NCBI GenBank assembly: GCA_017474515.1
Contig: JAFVHN010000109.1
Span: 1-37,969 of the forward strand
Reading direction: 5' to 3'
Length of the DNA stretch: 37,969 nucleotides
Source: Prevotella sp.
GTDB lineage: Bacteria; Bacteroidota; Bacteroidia; Bacteroidales; Bacteroidaceae
Shown here: in pieces, positions 17,848-25,611 of the stretch
Numbering within the stretch: position 1 is the stretch's first letter
How the letters are laid out: every line of letters starts with the position of its first letter
The notes under the pieces: generated by a model
Seen by the model: only the letters and a program-made list of their open reading frames with translations
Told to the model about the DNA's origin: nothing
Database searches by the model: none
Program-made: the position numbers and the translations under genes

Positions 17848-19060
17848 CATGTGTGGCTCTCCACCAAAGAGTTTTATTCTTGTCAGAAGCCTGTTCATTC
17901 AGGCTTGGGTCTGAACAGGTAATGCCGGAATATTCGGAAATAACGGTCTTTGAATAGTCCTCGGCAGAATAAAACATCGGTGTGTGGCACTTGTAAGGCA
18001 CCAGTTTCTCCAGCTGCGCCTTCATGTTGTTATAAAGAACTTGGTCCTCATCACACAGCACCCTGACGTATGAACCCATGTCGAAAAACACCGTGGGGCC
18101 ATAGCCGTCGAGTTCCTGAATGGTTTGGATGTCGTCCTGCTTAATCTTTTTCCGGCTGTTGATTTCTTTCATTATGCGTGCCGTCTCGTCAAGTTCGCTT
18201 GTCTTGACGACCGACAATGTGCCGTAAGGATTTACATAATCAATGAAGAAATCGTAGAAACCATTGACTATTCCGGCGTAGTCGTTGTTGAAAAGGCATC
18301 CGCCGACAGTTGCATAGGGCAATCCAATCATCAGCACCTCGCATGTGGAGGCAACGATGTAGTCAGTGACATTTTTCAAGATAAATGCCGTTTCAATGTT
18401 CTGCATATAGCAATCGTCGAAGAGCAGGAAGTCAAGATGTCTGAACGTGTTGGCGAGTGCCGCTTCAAAGTCCGCTACCTCCGTGTGGAAAGAGGCATCG
18501 CCGTTGACCGCCGTGCCGAAATAGCGGGTTTCAAGTATCTCGCCTTCAAACTCCCCTACCCTTTTCATCATCTTTTTCTTTGACAAGGCGGCCTGCACGC
18601 TCTTGTTGGGCAGCCATCCCGTGCCATGGGCACTGACCACCATTCCGTAAGTCTTGGCATTGGCAGCGTCCTTGATGTCCTTGAACAGGCTGATCATGCC
18701 GTTGACGGAAGTGTAGTCCGTGCTCCGCAGGTATTCGTAGGTCTTGAGAGTGTCCTCCACACATTCACCGTTTTCATATTTGATATCAATGAGATGGGCC
18801 CTGTTGGCCGTGCTTGCAATAAAAACGATGAGGCGCGTATTTCCCAGCCCTTTCCGGTATTCCACGGCGGTTTCCATGGCCTGTATGTTTTTGAGGCAAG
18901 CGGAATAAATGCTTCCCCCACCCGACCACGGCATATACATCACCACCGCCTTGTCAACCATCACCGGTGTCGGTTCCGGCTCCGGTGTGTCGTGATGATG
19001 GCATGATGCCAAGAAAATCACCGGCAGAATGCCAAAAAGGGCTAAGAAATGCTTTTTCAT
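17843..19060 (-). CDS. Clostripain-family (C11) cysteine peptidase, lipoprotein
   Basis: A 405-residue predicted lipoprotein with lipobox FLASC (C20) followed by a His/Pro/Glu-rich linker (21-33). The catalytic dyad of peptidase family C11 is visible: H145 in VVSAHGTGW and C217 in LLFDDCYMQ, the latter in the usual D-D/A-C-Y/L-M setting. It probably cleaves after basic residues at the cell envelope, as in related Bacteroidetes enzymes, but specificity is inferred. It starts 38 bp downstream of valS and may be partly co-transcribed with it. Native targets are unknown. Confidence 0.88.
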   Translation of the reverse strand: MKKHFLALFGILPVIFLASCHHHDTPEPEPTPVMVDKAVVMYMPWSGGGSIYSACLKNIQAMETAVEYRKGLGNTRLIVFIASTANRAHLIDIKYENGECVEDTLKTYEYLRSTDYTSVNGMISLFKDIKDAANAKTYGMVVSAHGTGWLPNKSVQAALSKKKMMKRVGEFEGEILETRYFGTAVNGDASFHTEVADFEAALANTFRHLDFLLFDDCYMQNIETAFILKNVTDYIVASTCEVLMIGLPYATVGGCLFNNDYAGIVNGFYDFFIDYVNPYGTLSVVKTSELDETARIMKEINSRKKIKQDDIQTIQELDGYGPTVFFDMGSYVRVLCDEDQVLYNNMKAQLEKLVPYKCHTPMFYSAEDYSKTVISEYSGITCSDPSLNEQASDKNKTLWWRATHE

Positions 19061-19098
19061 TTGTGTCTTATTTTACAAATTGGCACTAATGATTTCTT

Positions 19099-21801
19099 TC
19101 AGATTTTCTTCTTCAGTTCAGCAAGGGTCTCCTTCAATGCCGAAATCTTCTCTTCGGCATCGTGCTGCTTCTTGCGTTCCATGGCAACGACGGCCTCGGG
19201 GGCGTTGGCCACGAACTTCTCGTTGGAGAGTTTTTTCATCACGCCGGCCAGGAAGCCTTCCAGGTGTTTCAGCTGGTTCTCCTGCTTTTCTATCTCTGCC
19301 GACACGTCGATGAGGTCGCCAAGGGGAACGGCAAATTCGTCGGTTCCAACCATGAACGACGAGGCGTCGGCGCCCTTCTCGTTGATGATGGTGATGTCTG
19401 AGAGATTGGCCATCTTCTTGATGACGCTGTTGAAGTTCTGGAAATGGTTTTCGTTGACCACCTGAAGTTCGAGCACCTCCTTGGGAGCAATGTTCTTCTG
19501 GCTTCTCACCATTCTTACGCCCGAAACAATCTGCTTCACCTGCTCAACGTCATTGAGCAAAGCCTTCTCGTCGTCGGTAAGTTTCCCGATGACCAGCTGT
19601 TCCTTCATAATACTCTCTCCCTCCTTGCGTTCCACGATGTGTTGCCACAATTCCTCGGTGATGAACGGCATGAACGGATGGAGCATTTTCAGCAATGTGG
19701 TGAAGAATTCCAAGGTTGCGCCGTATGTCTTGGCATCAATAGGCGAACCGTATGCGGGCTTCACCATTTCAAGATACCAGCTTGAGAATTCATCCCAGAA
19801 CAAACGATATACAGCCATCAGTGCTTCCGAAATCCTGTACTTCGAGAAGAGGTCGTCGAGTTCCTCATTCACTTGTTTAAGTTTTGCCTCAAACCATTTC
19901 ACTGCCAACTTGTTGGCTTCCGGCTGCTCAATATCCTCTTTAACCCATCCCTGCACAAGTCGGAAGGCATTCCATATCTTGTTGTTGAAGTTTCGGCCCT
20001 GTTCGCAAAGGCTCTCGTCAAAGAGGATGTCGTTGCCAGCCGGGGCGGATAGCATCATGCCCATGCGCACACCGTCGGCACCGAATTTGTCGATGAGCTC
20101 TATGGGATCGGGACTGTTGCCCAGCGATTTCGACATCTTCCTTCCGAGTTTGTCGCGCACGATGCCCGTGAAATAAACGTTCTTGAAAGGATATTTGCCC
20201 AAATATTCCTCGCCGGCCATAATCATCCTGGCCACCCAGAAGAAAATAATGTCGGGTGCCGTCACCAAGTCAGAGGTCGGGTAATAATACTTGATTTCGT
20301 CGTTGCCGGGATTGTTGATGCCGTCGAAAAGCGAGATGGGCCACAACCACGACGAGAACCACGTGTCGAGTGCATCTTCATCCTGACGGAGGTCAGAGAG
20401 TTGCAACTGCGGGTTGCCGCTCTTCTGCCTGGCCTTTTCAAGTGCTTCCTCGGCGGTAACGGCCACCACATAGTCGTCGTTTTCATTATAATAATAGGCC
20501 GGAATGCGGTGTCCCCACCACAACTGACGGCTGATGCACCAGTCCTGAATGTTCTCAAGCCAATTCTTATAAGTGTTTTTATATTTGGCCGGATAGAAAT
20601 TCATTTCGCCGTTCATCACGGGCGGAAGGGCGATGTCGGCAAAGTGTTGCATCTTCAAGAACCATTGCAGGGAAAGACGCGGTTCAATGGCCGTGTCGGG
20701 ATTTCTCTCGGAATAGCCCACCTTGTTCACATAGTCTTCCACCTTCTCCATGAGTCCGGCTTCCTGCAAGTCGTTGGCAATCTGTTTCCTACAGGCAAAG
20801 CGGTCCATGCCCACATAGAGTGGCGAGGCTTTCGAGATGGTGCCGTCGGCGTTGAAGATGTCGATGCTCTCCAGGTTGTGGGTCTTGCCCAGCATGTAGT
20901 CGTTGCTATCGTGGGCAGGAGTCACCTTCAGGCATCCTGTTCCAAATTCTATATCGACATACCGGTCTTCAATGACGGGAATTACGCGGCCCACCAGGGG
21001 CACGATGACCTTGCGGCCTTTCAGCCACTGGTTCTTCGGGTCCTTGGGGTTGATGCACATGGCCGTGTCGCCCATGATGGTTTCCGGGCGCGTGGTGGCC
21101 ACCAGTGCGTAGTAGCCTTTTTCGTCTTTGTGGATGACGTTTCCCTCGGTTTCGTTTGTTGCGATGTTATCGCAACTTACAGGACCGTCCACATAATATT
21201 TCAAGTAGAAGAGTTTCGACTGTTCTTCCTTATAGACCACCTCCTCGGTGCTGAGTGCCGTCAGAGCTTTCGGGTCCCAGTTCACCATTCGCATCCCCCT
21301 GTAAATAAGCCCCTTTTCGTAGAGGTCCACAAATACCTTGGTGACGCTTTCCGAGCGTTTCTCGTCCATGGTAAAGGCCGTGCGGTCCCAGTCGCACGAT
21401 GCTCCAAGCCTTCTCAGCTGCTTCAGGATGATGCCGCCGTGTTCATGTGTCCAGTCCCAGGCGTGCTCAAGGAATTGCTCGCGTGTAAGGTCGTGCTTCT
21501 TGATGCCTTCTGATGCCAGTTTCTTCACGACTTTTGCCTCTGTAGCAATCGAGGCATGGTCGGTGCCGGGCACCCAGCACGCGTTCTTGCCCTCCATGCG
21601 GGCACGGCGTACCAGGATGTCCTGAATGGTGTTGTTCAGCATGTGGCCCATGTGGAGCACACCCGTTACGTTGGGCGGCGGAATGACGATGGTATAAGGT
21701 GTGCGGTCGTCGGGTTTTGAACTGAACAGCTTGTTGTCAAGCCAATACTGATACCATTTACTTTCCACTTCACGCGGGTCATACTTGCTTGCTAATTCCA
21801 T
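19099..21801 (-). CDS. valS: Valyl-tRNA synthetase
   Basis: 900 residues from the ATG at 21801 ([20 protein letters not shown]). A longer frame to 21948 runs through the promoter and is rejected. It is a class I aminoacyl-tRNA synthetase that charges tRNA-Val. The HIGH-type motif is [10 protein letters not shown] and the KMSKS motif is [10 protein letters not shown]. The editing (CP1) domain lies between them, with the family segment [12 protein letters not shown]. An anticodon-binding domain and a C-terminal coiled coil (last 70 residues, rich in Lys and Glu) complete it. Length is typical. Two tandem promoters lie upstream. Confidence 0.96.
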   Translation of the reverse strand: MELASKYDPREVESKWYQYWLDNKLFSSKPDDRTPYTIVIPPPNVTGVLHMGHMLNNTIQDILVRRARMEGKNACWVPGTDHASIATEAKVVKKLASEGIKKHDLTREQFLEHAWDWTHEHGGIILKQLRRLGASCDWDRTAFTMDEKRSESVTKVFVDLYEKGLIYRGMRMVNWDPKALTALSTEEVVYKEEQSKLFYLKYYVDGPVSCDNIATNETEGNVIHKDEKGYYALVATTRPETIMGDTAMCINPKDPKNQWLKGRKVIVPLVGRVIPVIEDRYVDIEFGTGCLKVTPAHDSNDYMLGKTHNLESIDIFNADGTISKASPLYVGMDRFACRKQIANDLQEAGLMEKVEDYVNKVGYSERNPDTAIEPRLSLQWFLKMQHFADIALPPVMNGEMNFYPAKYKNTYKNWLENIQDWCISRQLWWGHRIPAYYYNENDDYVVAVTAEEALEKARQKSGNPQLQLSDLRQDEDALDTWFSSWLWPISLFDGINNPGNDEIKYYYPTSDLVTAPDIIFFWVARMIMAGEEYLGKYPFKNVYFTGIVRDKLGRKMSKSLGNSPDPIELIDKFGADGVRMGMMLSAPAGNDILFDESLCEQGRNFNNKIWNAFRLVQGWVKEDIEQPEANKLAVKWFEAKLKQVNEELDDLFSKYRISEALMAVYRLFWDEFSSWYLEMVKPAYGSPIDAKTYGATLEFFTTLLKMLHPFMPFITEELWQHIVERKEGESIMKEQLVIGKLTDDEKALLNDVEQVKQIVSGVRMVRSQKNIAPKEVLELQVVNENHFQNFNSVIKKMANLSDITIINEKGADASSFMVGTDEFAVPLGDLIDVSAEIEKQENQLKHLEGFLAGVMKKLSNEKFVANAPEAVVAMERKKQHDAEEKISALKETLAELKKKI

Positions 21802-21841
21802 GATTTTTATCTGAATTTTGTTTTTTACCTTAAAATTTGTG

Positions 21842-21872
21842 CAAAGGTACGAATAAGCGAGCGAAATGCAAA
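21842..21872 (-). promoter_or_regulatory. valS promoter P1 (proximal)
   Basis: TTTG at 21872-21869, a 19-bp spacer, and TACCTTTG at 21849-21842. This is a consensus Bacteroidetes promoter. The leader to the valS ATG is about 35 bp. Confidence 0.8.
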
Positions 21873-21918
21873 AGGAAAACTTGTTTTTCTTTTCATTTCC
21901 GAGCGCGAGTACCTTATC

Positions 21919-21949
21919 CAAAGGTACGAATAAGCGAGCGAAATGCAAA
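21919..21949 (-). promoter_or_regulatory. valS promoter P2 (distal, duplicated)
   Basis: TTTG at 21949-21946, a 19-bp spacer, and TACCTTTG at 21926-21919. It is the duplicate of P1, in the same direction and 77 bp upstream. Confidence 0.75.
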
Positions 21950-22008
21950 AGAAAAGCTTGTTTTTCTTTTCATTTCCGAGCGGGAGCACCTTTTGGAGTG
22001 AAAAAGAA

Positions 22009-22048
22009 ATCGGACAGGCTGGGAAACGGGGTTCCCGGCCTGTCCGAT
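22009..22048 (-). terminator. Terminator of the small secreted-protein gene
   Basis: ATCGGACAGGC at 22009-22019 pairs with GCCTGTCCGAT at 22038-22048, and inner bases can extend the stem. On the - strand it is followed by a T-rich run (TTCTTTTTCAC). It lies 36 bp after the stop at 22085. Confidence 0.8.
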
Positions 22049-22084
22049 GAATGTGAATGTTATAATCTTACTTTTTTTACATTT

Positions 22085-22444
22085 TTAACGCAGTCCACGG
22101 TTCAGAAGCGTGGTGTTGAGCAGTCGGAGATATTGCTTGTACTGCTTGTCGTTGAGGACGATGCGCATGTAGCGGAGGTCAATGTTGATGGCGTTCTGCA
22201 TCATGCTCTTCCTGGCCGACTCGTCGGACGCTGCCACACTCATCATGTTGGCGCAAAACTCCTGGTGTATGTCCTTCACGGCATCCATCTGGTCGCTCGT
22301 GAGTTGCAGGGCATCGCCCAGTTTGTTGTAATTCACCTCCATGCTATAGACCTGCATGTTGTTCGTGGTGTTAAGATTCTCGTCTTTTGCAAATGTCATT
22401 GTCATGCTGAGCACGGCAACCACTGTCAAAAACAATCTTTTCAT
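22085..22444 (-). CDS. Small secreted protein of unknown function (119 aa)
   Basis: 119 residues from the ATG at 22444, chosen because it opens a signal peptide (MKRLFLTVVAVLSMTMTFA). The frame extends further upstream but without signal-like sequence and across a promoter. The mature part is helical, with LQLTSDQMDAVKDIHQEF, which vaguely recalls LTxxQ-type periplasmic helical proteins (Spy/CpxP-like). That likeness is weak and no family is assigned. It has its own promoter and terminator, so it is a monocistronic gene for a periplasmic protein. Confidence 0.75.
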   Translation of the reverse strand: MKRLFLTVVAVLSMTMTFAKDENLNTTNNMQVYSMEVNYNKLGDALQLTSDQMDAVKDIHQEFCANMMSVAASDESARKSMMQNAINIDLRYMRIVLNDKQYKQYLRLLNTTLLNRGLR

Positions 22445-22526
22445 ACTTTTTTCCTTTCTTTTTGTTATCCTAAATTTGTTATCCTGTATTGGCACCCTCC
22501 TGGTGCCTTTTCTCTTAAATCCGCTG

Positions 22527-22534
22527 CAAAGGTA
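22527..22534 (-). promoter_or_regulatory. -7 box for the small secreted-protein gene
   Basis: TACCTTTG on the - strand at 22534-22527, about 83 bp before the ATG at 22444. A clear TTTG at -33 was not found. Confidence 0.5.
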
Positions 22535-22638
22535 TATGGTTTTCCGCTTGCATGCACCATCTTTTGGCTTTTCTTTGACAAAAACAACCCCTTTTTTGAT
22601 GTGCGTCAAAGTCCTTGACGTTGGTCAAACAAGGGGAC

Positions 22639-22781
22639 AAAAAAAAGGAGTTGAGGAGTTGAGGAGTTTGGGAGTTTAGACGTTAGTGCTGTGTCTTTCT
22701 TTATAATAATGTATTAGTTGGAAAGACCATTTCCAAAACTAATGTCTAAACTCCTCAACTCCTTCAACTCCTCAACTCCTT
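22639..22781 (-). terminator. Very large hairpin terminator of the HTH-NfeD-SPFH operon
   Basis: A purine arm at about 22645-22688 (repeats of GAGTTGAG) pairs almost perfectly with a pyrimidine arm at 22737-22781 (repeats of CTCCTCAACT), about 43 bp of stem. On the - strand the hairpin is followed by a run of T (the A-run at 22639-22646). Inner bases TGTCTTTC and GAAAGACCA can also pair. Confidence 0.75.
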
Positions 22782-22797
22782 AATGAAAATCAGAGCT

Positions 22798-23748
22798 TTA
22801 CTCTTTGAACAGTTCCTTGATGCCGCCGATGCTTCCCATGACGTTGGTGGCCTCGTAGGGCAGATAAACGGTCTTTGTCTTGTCGCCCTTTGCCAGTTCT
22901 TCCATCATCTGGATGTACTTCTGAGCCAACAGGTAATTGGCGGGATTGGTCGATTTTCCTACGGCCTCCGTGATTTTCTCAATGGCGATGGCTTCGGCCT
23001 CGGCTTTTCTGATACGAGCCTGTGCCTCACCTTCGGCCTGCAAAATGGCCTTCTGCTTGGAAGCCTCGGCCTTATTGATGGTGGCCGTCTTCTCACCTTC
23101 CGAGGCGAGGATTTCGGCGGCTTTCTCACCCTCTGAAGTCAAGATTTGCGCACGCTTATTACGCTCAGCCTGCATCTGCTTCTCCATGGCGTTGAGCACG
23201 CTGGCGGGAGGCGTGATGTCCTGAAGTTCCACGCGGTTCACCTTTACGCCCCATTTGTCGGTGGCATCGTCGAGCACGGCACGCAGCTTGGTGTTGATGG
23301 TGTCGCGCGAGGTCAGCGTCTCGTCGAGTTCCAGTTCACCGATGATGTTACGCAGGGTGGTCTGCGTAAGTTTTTCAATGGCATTGGGGAGGTTCGATAT
23401 TTCATAGACGGCCTTGAACGGATCGACGATCTGGAAATACAACAGGGCATTGATTTCCGTCTGCACGTTGTCCTTGGTAATCACGTTCTGCTTGGGGAAG
23501 TCGTAAACCTGTTCGCGCAAGTCGATGGAGTTGGAATAGGCATAGCGCCCACGGTTGAGCACCACAATTTCCTTTGCCCGGTCGATGAAGGGGATGATGA
23601 TGTTGATGCCGGGCTTCAGGGTGGCATAATAGCGCCCCAGGCGCTCAATGATTTTTGTTTCCGACTGCGGGATAATCACAAGTGCTTTCTTGGCGATGAG
23701 AACAACCAAGACGATGATGGCAATAAGCACATAAGTCATAATGTCCAT
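22798..23748 (-). CDS. SPFH/band 7 (stomatin-like, QmcA-type) membrane protein
   Basis: A 316-residue protein with one N-terminal membrane helix (about 4-20), then an SPFH/band 7 domain (about 25-200). A long Ala/Glu/Lys-rich coiled coil follows (about 195-265, repeating ILASEGEKTATINKAEA-like units), then a hydrophobic C-terminal tail. Such proteins form large ring or cage oligomers in membranes and are thought to organise microdomains or control FtsH-type proteolysis. The NfeD-family gene directly upstream is the classic partner of stomatin-like proteins. Length fits QmcA/slipin relatives. Confidence 0.92.
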   Translation of the reverse strand: MDIMTYVLIAIIVLVVLIAKKALVIIPQSETKIIERLGRYYATLKPGINIIIPFIDRAKEIVVLNRGRYAYSNSIDLREQVYDFPKQNVITKDNVQTEINALLYFQIVDPFKAVYEISNLPNAIEKLTQTTLRNIIGELELDETLTSRDTINTKLRAVLDDATDKWGVKVNRVELQDITPPASVLNAMEKQMQAERNKRAQILTSEGEKAAEILASEGEKTATINKAEASKQKAILQAEGEAQARIRKAEAEAIAIEKITEAVGKSTNPANYLLAQKYIQMMEELAKGDKTKTVYLPYEATNVMGSIGGIKELFKE

Positions 23749-23801
23749 AATGAATAAGATTAAAAAAGTTGTTGAATAATGAATGTAAAATCGTTAAAAT
23801 G

Positions 23802-24251
23802 TCAGCAGGTCTCCACGGTGATGATGATGCTTTCGCGGTCAATCACTTTCACGAAAGTGCCCACGGGCACTGCTGTTGGCCCGCTGCTCACTGCTTTCCA
23901 CACGTCGCCGTCGATGGCCACACGGCCATAACCTCCGGCCTCTATTTCCTCCACCACGCGCCCTCTGCGCCCAATGAGGGCATCGGCATTGCTGGCCCGC
24001 GGGTCCTCATTCTTGTGAATATATCGCAAGGCGAAGGGACGCACATAGTAGATGCTCAATAGCGAGAAGAATGCGAAAATGGCCAGCTGCCAGTAGAAAT
24101 TGAGTCCCAGCGCGGTGCTCACGGCGGCAAAGACTGCTCCGATGGAGAAGCAGATGATGAAGAAATCACCGGCCGTAAGTTCCAGAATCAGGCAGAGAAC
24201 GGCCACTACGGCCCATACCTGCCACAGGTGTTGTGAAAAATAATCAATCAT
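23802..24251 (-). CDS. NfeD family membrane protein
   Basis: A 149-residue short-form NfeD. Three hydrophobic segments (about residues 10-30, 33-48 and 50-68) are followed by a C-terminal OB-fold domain (about 85-147; GRRGRVVEEIEAGGYGRVAI). NfeD short forms are encoded beside stomatin/SPFH genes and are believed to bind them. The serine protease domain of long NfeD proteins is absent. It lies 53 bp upstream of the SPFH gene and 29 bp downstream of the HTH gene, so all three are likely one operon. Confidence 0.9.
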   Translation of the reverse strand: MIDYFSQHLWQVWAVVAVLCLILELTAGDFFIICFSIGAVFAAVSTALGLNFYWQLAIFAFFSLLSIYYVRPFALRYIHKNEDPRASNADALIGRRGRVVEEIEAGGYGRVAIDGDVWKAVSSGPTAVPVGTFVKVIDRESIIITVETC

Positions 24252-24280
24252 AGCTGAATAATATTAAATGGTTGAACTTC

Positions 24281-24955
24281 TTAAATGCTTAACACGAACT
24301 CGTCCCAGTCTTTCGACGACCCTTTCTTTCCGAACACTTTCTGGTAGAGCCTGCTGCGCGTGGAGGCAATGCTTTCCTTGGAGTGCATGGTCAGTGTGGC
24401 AATGTCCTTGGGCGGAATACGTACCTTTATTAAAAGGCTGACGTAATACTCGTGGCGGGTGAGTTGGTAGAGGCCGTAGAGTTTTCCGGTGAATCCCGTG
24501 TAAATGCTGTCAACGAGCTGTGTCAGCTCCGCCCAGTCGTCGGACGTCATTCCTTTTCCTCTCTCCAGGTACTGCTGCATTCTTACAAAGACCTCCGAGC
24601 TGAAGATGACCGATTCGGCATGTTGCCGCTTCTCCTGTTCTATCTTGGCCTTTTCGTTGTCGTAGGCCAGTTTCGCCCTCCGTTCCTCTAATTGCAGTTT
24701 CAGCAGGCTGTTCTCGTCGCCCAGTTGTTGCGACAGCGTTTCCAGTTCCTTTATCTTGCGCTCGTTCTCCTCTATCACCTGCTGGCTGAGGGCCTGCTGT
24801 TCCTCTTGCATCTGTTTTGCTTTCAGCAGGCGTTGTTCCAGCTGCATCATTTTTCTCTTACTATTCTGCACGGCCACTATAAATAGCGTAACGTATGTCA
24901 CCGTGCAAAGCAGCAGCAGGAAAAGCTCTCTTTGTGTGATAATCGTCAAAATCAT
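24281..24955 (-). CDS. Membrane-anchored coiled-coil protein with C-terminal HTH
   Basis: 224 residues. An N-terminal membrane helix (about 10-28) is followed by a long Glu/Gln/Lys-rich coiled coil (about 35-115). The C-terminal 75 residues look like the helix-turn-helix found at the end of Bacteroidetes TPR-type membrane regulators (HEYYVSLLIKVRIPPKDIAT, then SIASTRSRLYQKVFGKKG, then DEFVLSI). The usual N-terminal TPR sensor part is missing. It heads the operon with NfeD and SPFH. A regulator anchored in the membrane is inferred. The ATG is only 5 bp from a consensus -7 box, suggesting a leaderless mRNA. Confidence 0.75.
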   Translation of the reverse strand: MILTIITQRELFLLLLCTVTYVTLFIVAVQNSKRKMMQLEQRLLKAKQMQEEQQALSQQVIEENERKIKELETLSQQLGDENSLLKLQLEERRAKLAYDNEKAKIEQEKRQHAESVIFSSEVFVRMQQYLERGKGMTSDDWAELTQLVDSIYTGFTGKLYGLYQLTRHEYYVSLLIKVRIPPKDIATLTMHSKESIASTRSRLYQKVFGKKGSSKDWDEFVLSI

Positions 24956-24959
24956 GGTG

Positions 24960-24990
24960 CAAATTTAGCGAAAGCGGATGAATTGTGCAA
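24960..24990 (-). promoter_or_regulatory. Promoter of the HTH-NfeD-SPFH operon
   Basis: On the - strand TTG at 24990-24988, a 20-bp spacer, then TAAATTTG at 24967-24960. The expected start of transcription falls on or beside the ATG at 24955. Confidence 0.65.
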
Positions 24991-24997
24991 GAAAAGT

Positions 24998-25088
24998 GGT
25001 TTGCAATAGTTTGCAAATAAACGGCTCGGCCGCATTGGGGCCTTCATGGTTTGCAAATCATTGTCTGACGGTTTGCAATAGTTTGCAA
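24998..25088. repeat. Paired 19-bp repeats upstream of the HTH operon promoter
   Basis: GGTTTGCAATAGTTTGCAA occurs exactly at 24998-25016 and again at 25070-25088. A half copy (GGTTTGCAAATCA) begins at 25048. The spacing between full copies is 72 bp. The first copy lies just upstream of the -33 element, a good place for an activator or autoregulator. Confidence 0.7.
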
Positions 25089-25125
25089 CCAGCGGTGAAG
25101 CACCCGTATGACATCATGAAAAACG

Positions 25126-25593
25126 CTATCTTACGATGTGATGCTCCTTGACGAGTTGCAGGCGCTCTGCCAACGACATCCGTGCAAAGGTCCGCCATTG
25201 GCAGGCACCCTTGTCGCCGCAATTCTCTATGTAATGCAGGTCGCGGGTGTGCATATAAGCCTCCATCTCAAAAGGGTTGAGATAGTAGGCGGCATTCTTC
25301 GTCTTGCGGAAATAGCGCAGGGCGAGGAGCGAGTGCCACAGGTAGAGGATGTAGAAGAGAAACCACGAGTTGCGCGTGTTCTGCGCTTGCTTCAGGTGTA
25401 TCATCTCGTGGTTTTTCGTAAACGTGTAGCCTTTGTTCATCCGGTCGGCGTCATGTTGCTCACCGGTAAAAATATGGCCGAACAGCGTTATGGCAGCATA
25501 CCCCTTCCGGCAAAAAAAACGGTTGACGGAGGCGGGCATGTCGATAACGCGGTTCGGCCGGGGTGCCCTGATGATAAGCTTCAGGAAGTTCAA
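25126..25593 (-). CDS. Small membrane-associated HExxH protein, unknown family
   Basis: 155 residues from a TTG start at 25593; an ATG start at 25539 is the alternative. A zinc-protease-like motif H62-E63-M-I-H66 is present, with acidic candidates E109 and E111 in NPFEMEAYMH as a possible third ligand. A hydrophobic segment (about 76-92) follows the motif. No family is recognised with certainty. It follows the M48 lipoprotein gene by 18 bp and lies in the same reading frame, separated from it by one TAA. The shared operon and motif suggest envelope proteolysis, but peptidase activity is only inferred. Confidence 0.65.
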   Translation of the reverse strand: MNFLKLIIRAPRPNRVIDMPASVNRFFCRKGYAAITLFGHIFTGEQHDADRMNKGYTFTKNHEMIHLKQAQNTRNSWFLFYILYLWHSLLALRYFRKTKNAAYYLNPFEMEAYMHTRDLHYIENCGDKGACQWRTFARMSLAERLQLVKEHHIVR

Positions 25594-25611
25594 TGGTTTT
25601 AAATTATTCGC

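Larger units (their letters stand above)
21842..21994 (-). repeat. Tandem 77-bp repeat carrying two valS promoters
   Basis: Two near-identical units lie head to tail, 21842-21918 and 21919-21994. Each contains, on the - strand, an A-rich arm, then TTTTCTTTTGCATTTCGCTC, then TACCTTTG. The arm GAAATGAAAAGAAAA pairs with TTTTCTTTTGCATTTC, making a hairpin whose right side is the -33 region. The units differ at only a few bases. Related single copies lie at about 26551-26600 (partial) and 27266-27322. Confidence 0.8.
22445..22797. other. Intergenic region between the small secreted protein and SPFH genes
   Basis: This 353-bp gap holds the promoter of the gene to its left (22527-22534) and the large hairpin terminator of the operon to its right (22639-22781). 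No gene is seen. Confidence 0.6.

Noticed and set aside
20401-21513. A 370-codon antisense open frame inside valS.
   Set aside because: valS is certain from its class I motifs; the antisense frame has no signal, motif or spacing of a gene.
21802-21948. N-terminal extension of valS by 49 codons.
   Set aside because: It would translate both the leader and the proximal promoter. The family N-terminus begins at the ATG at 21801.
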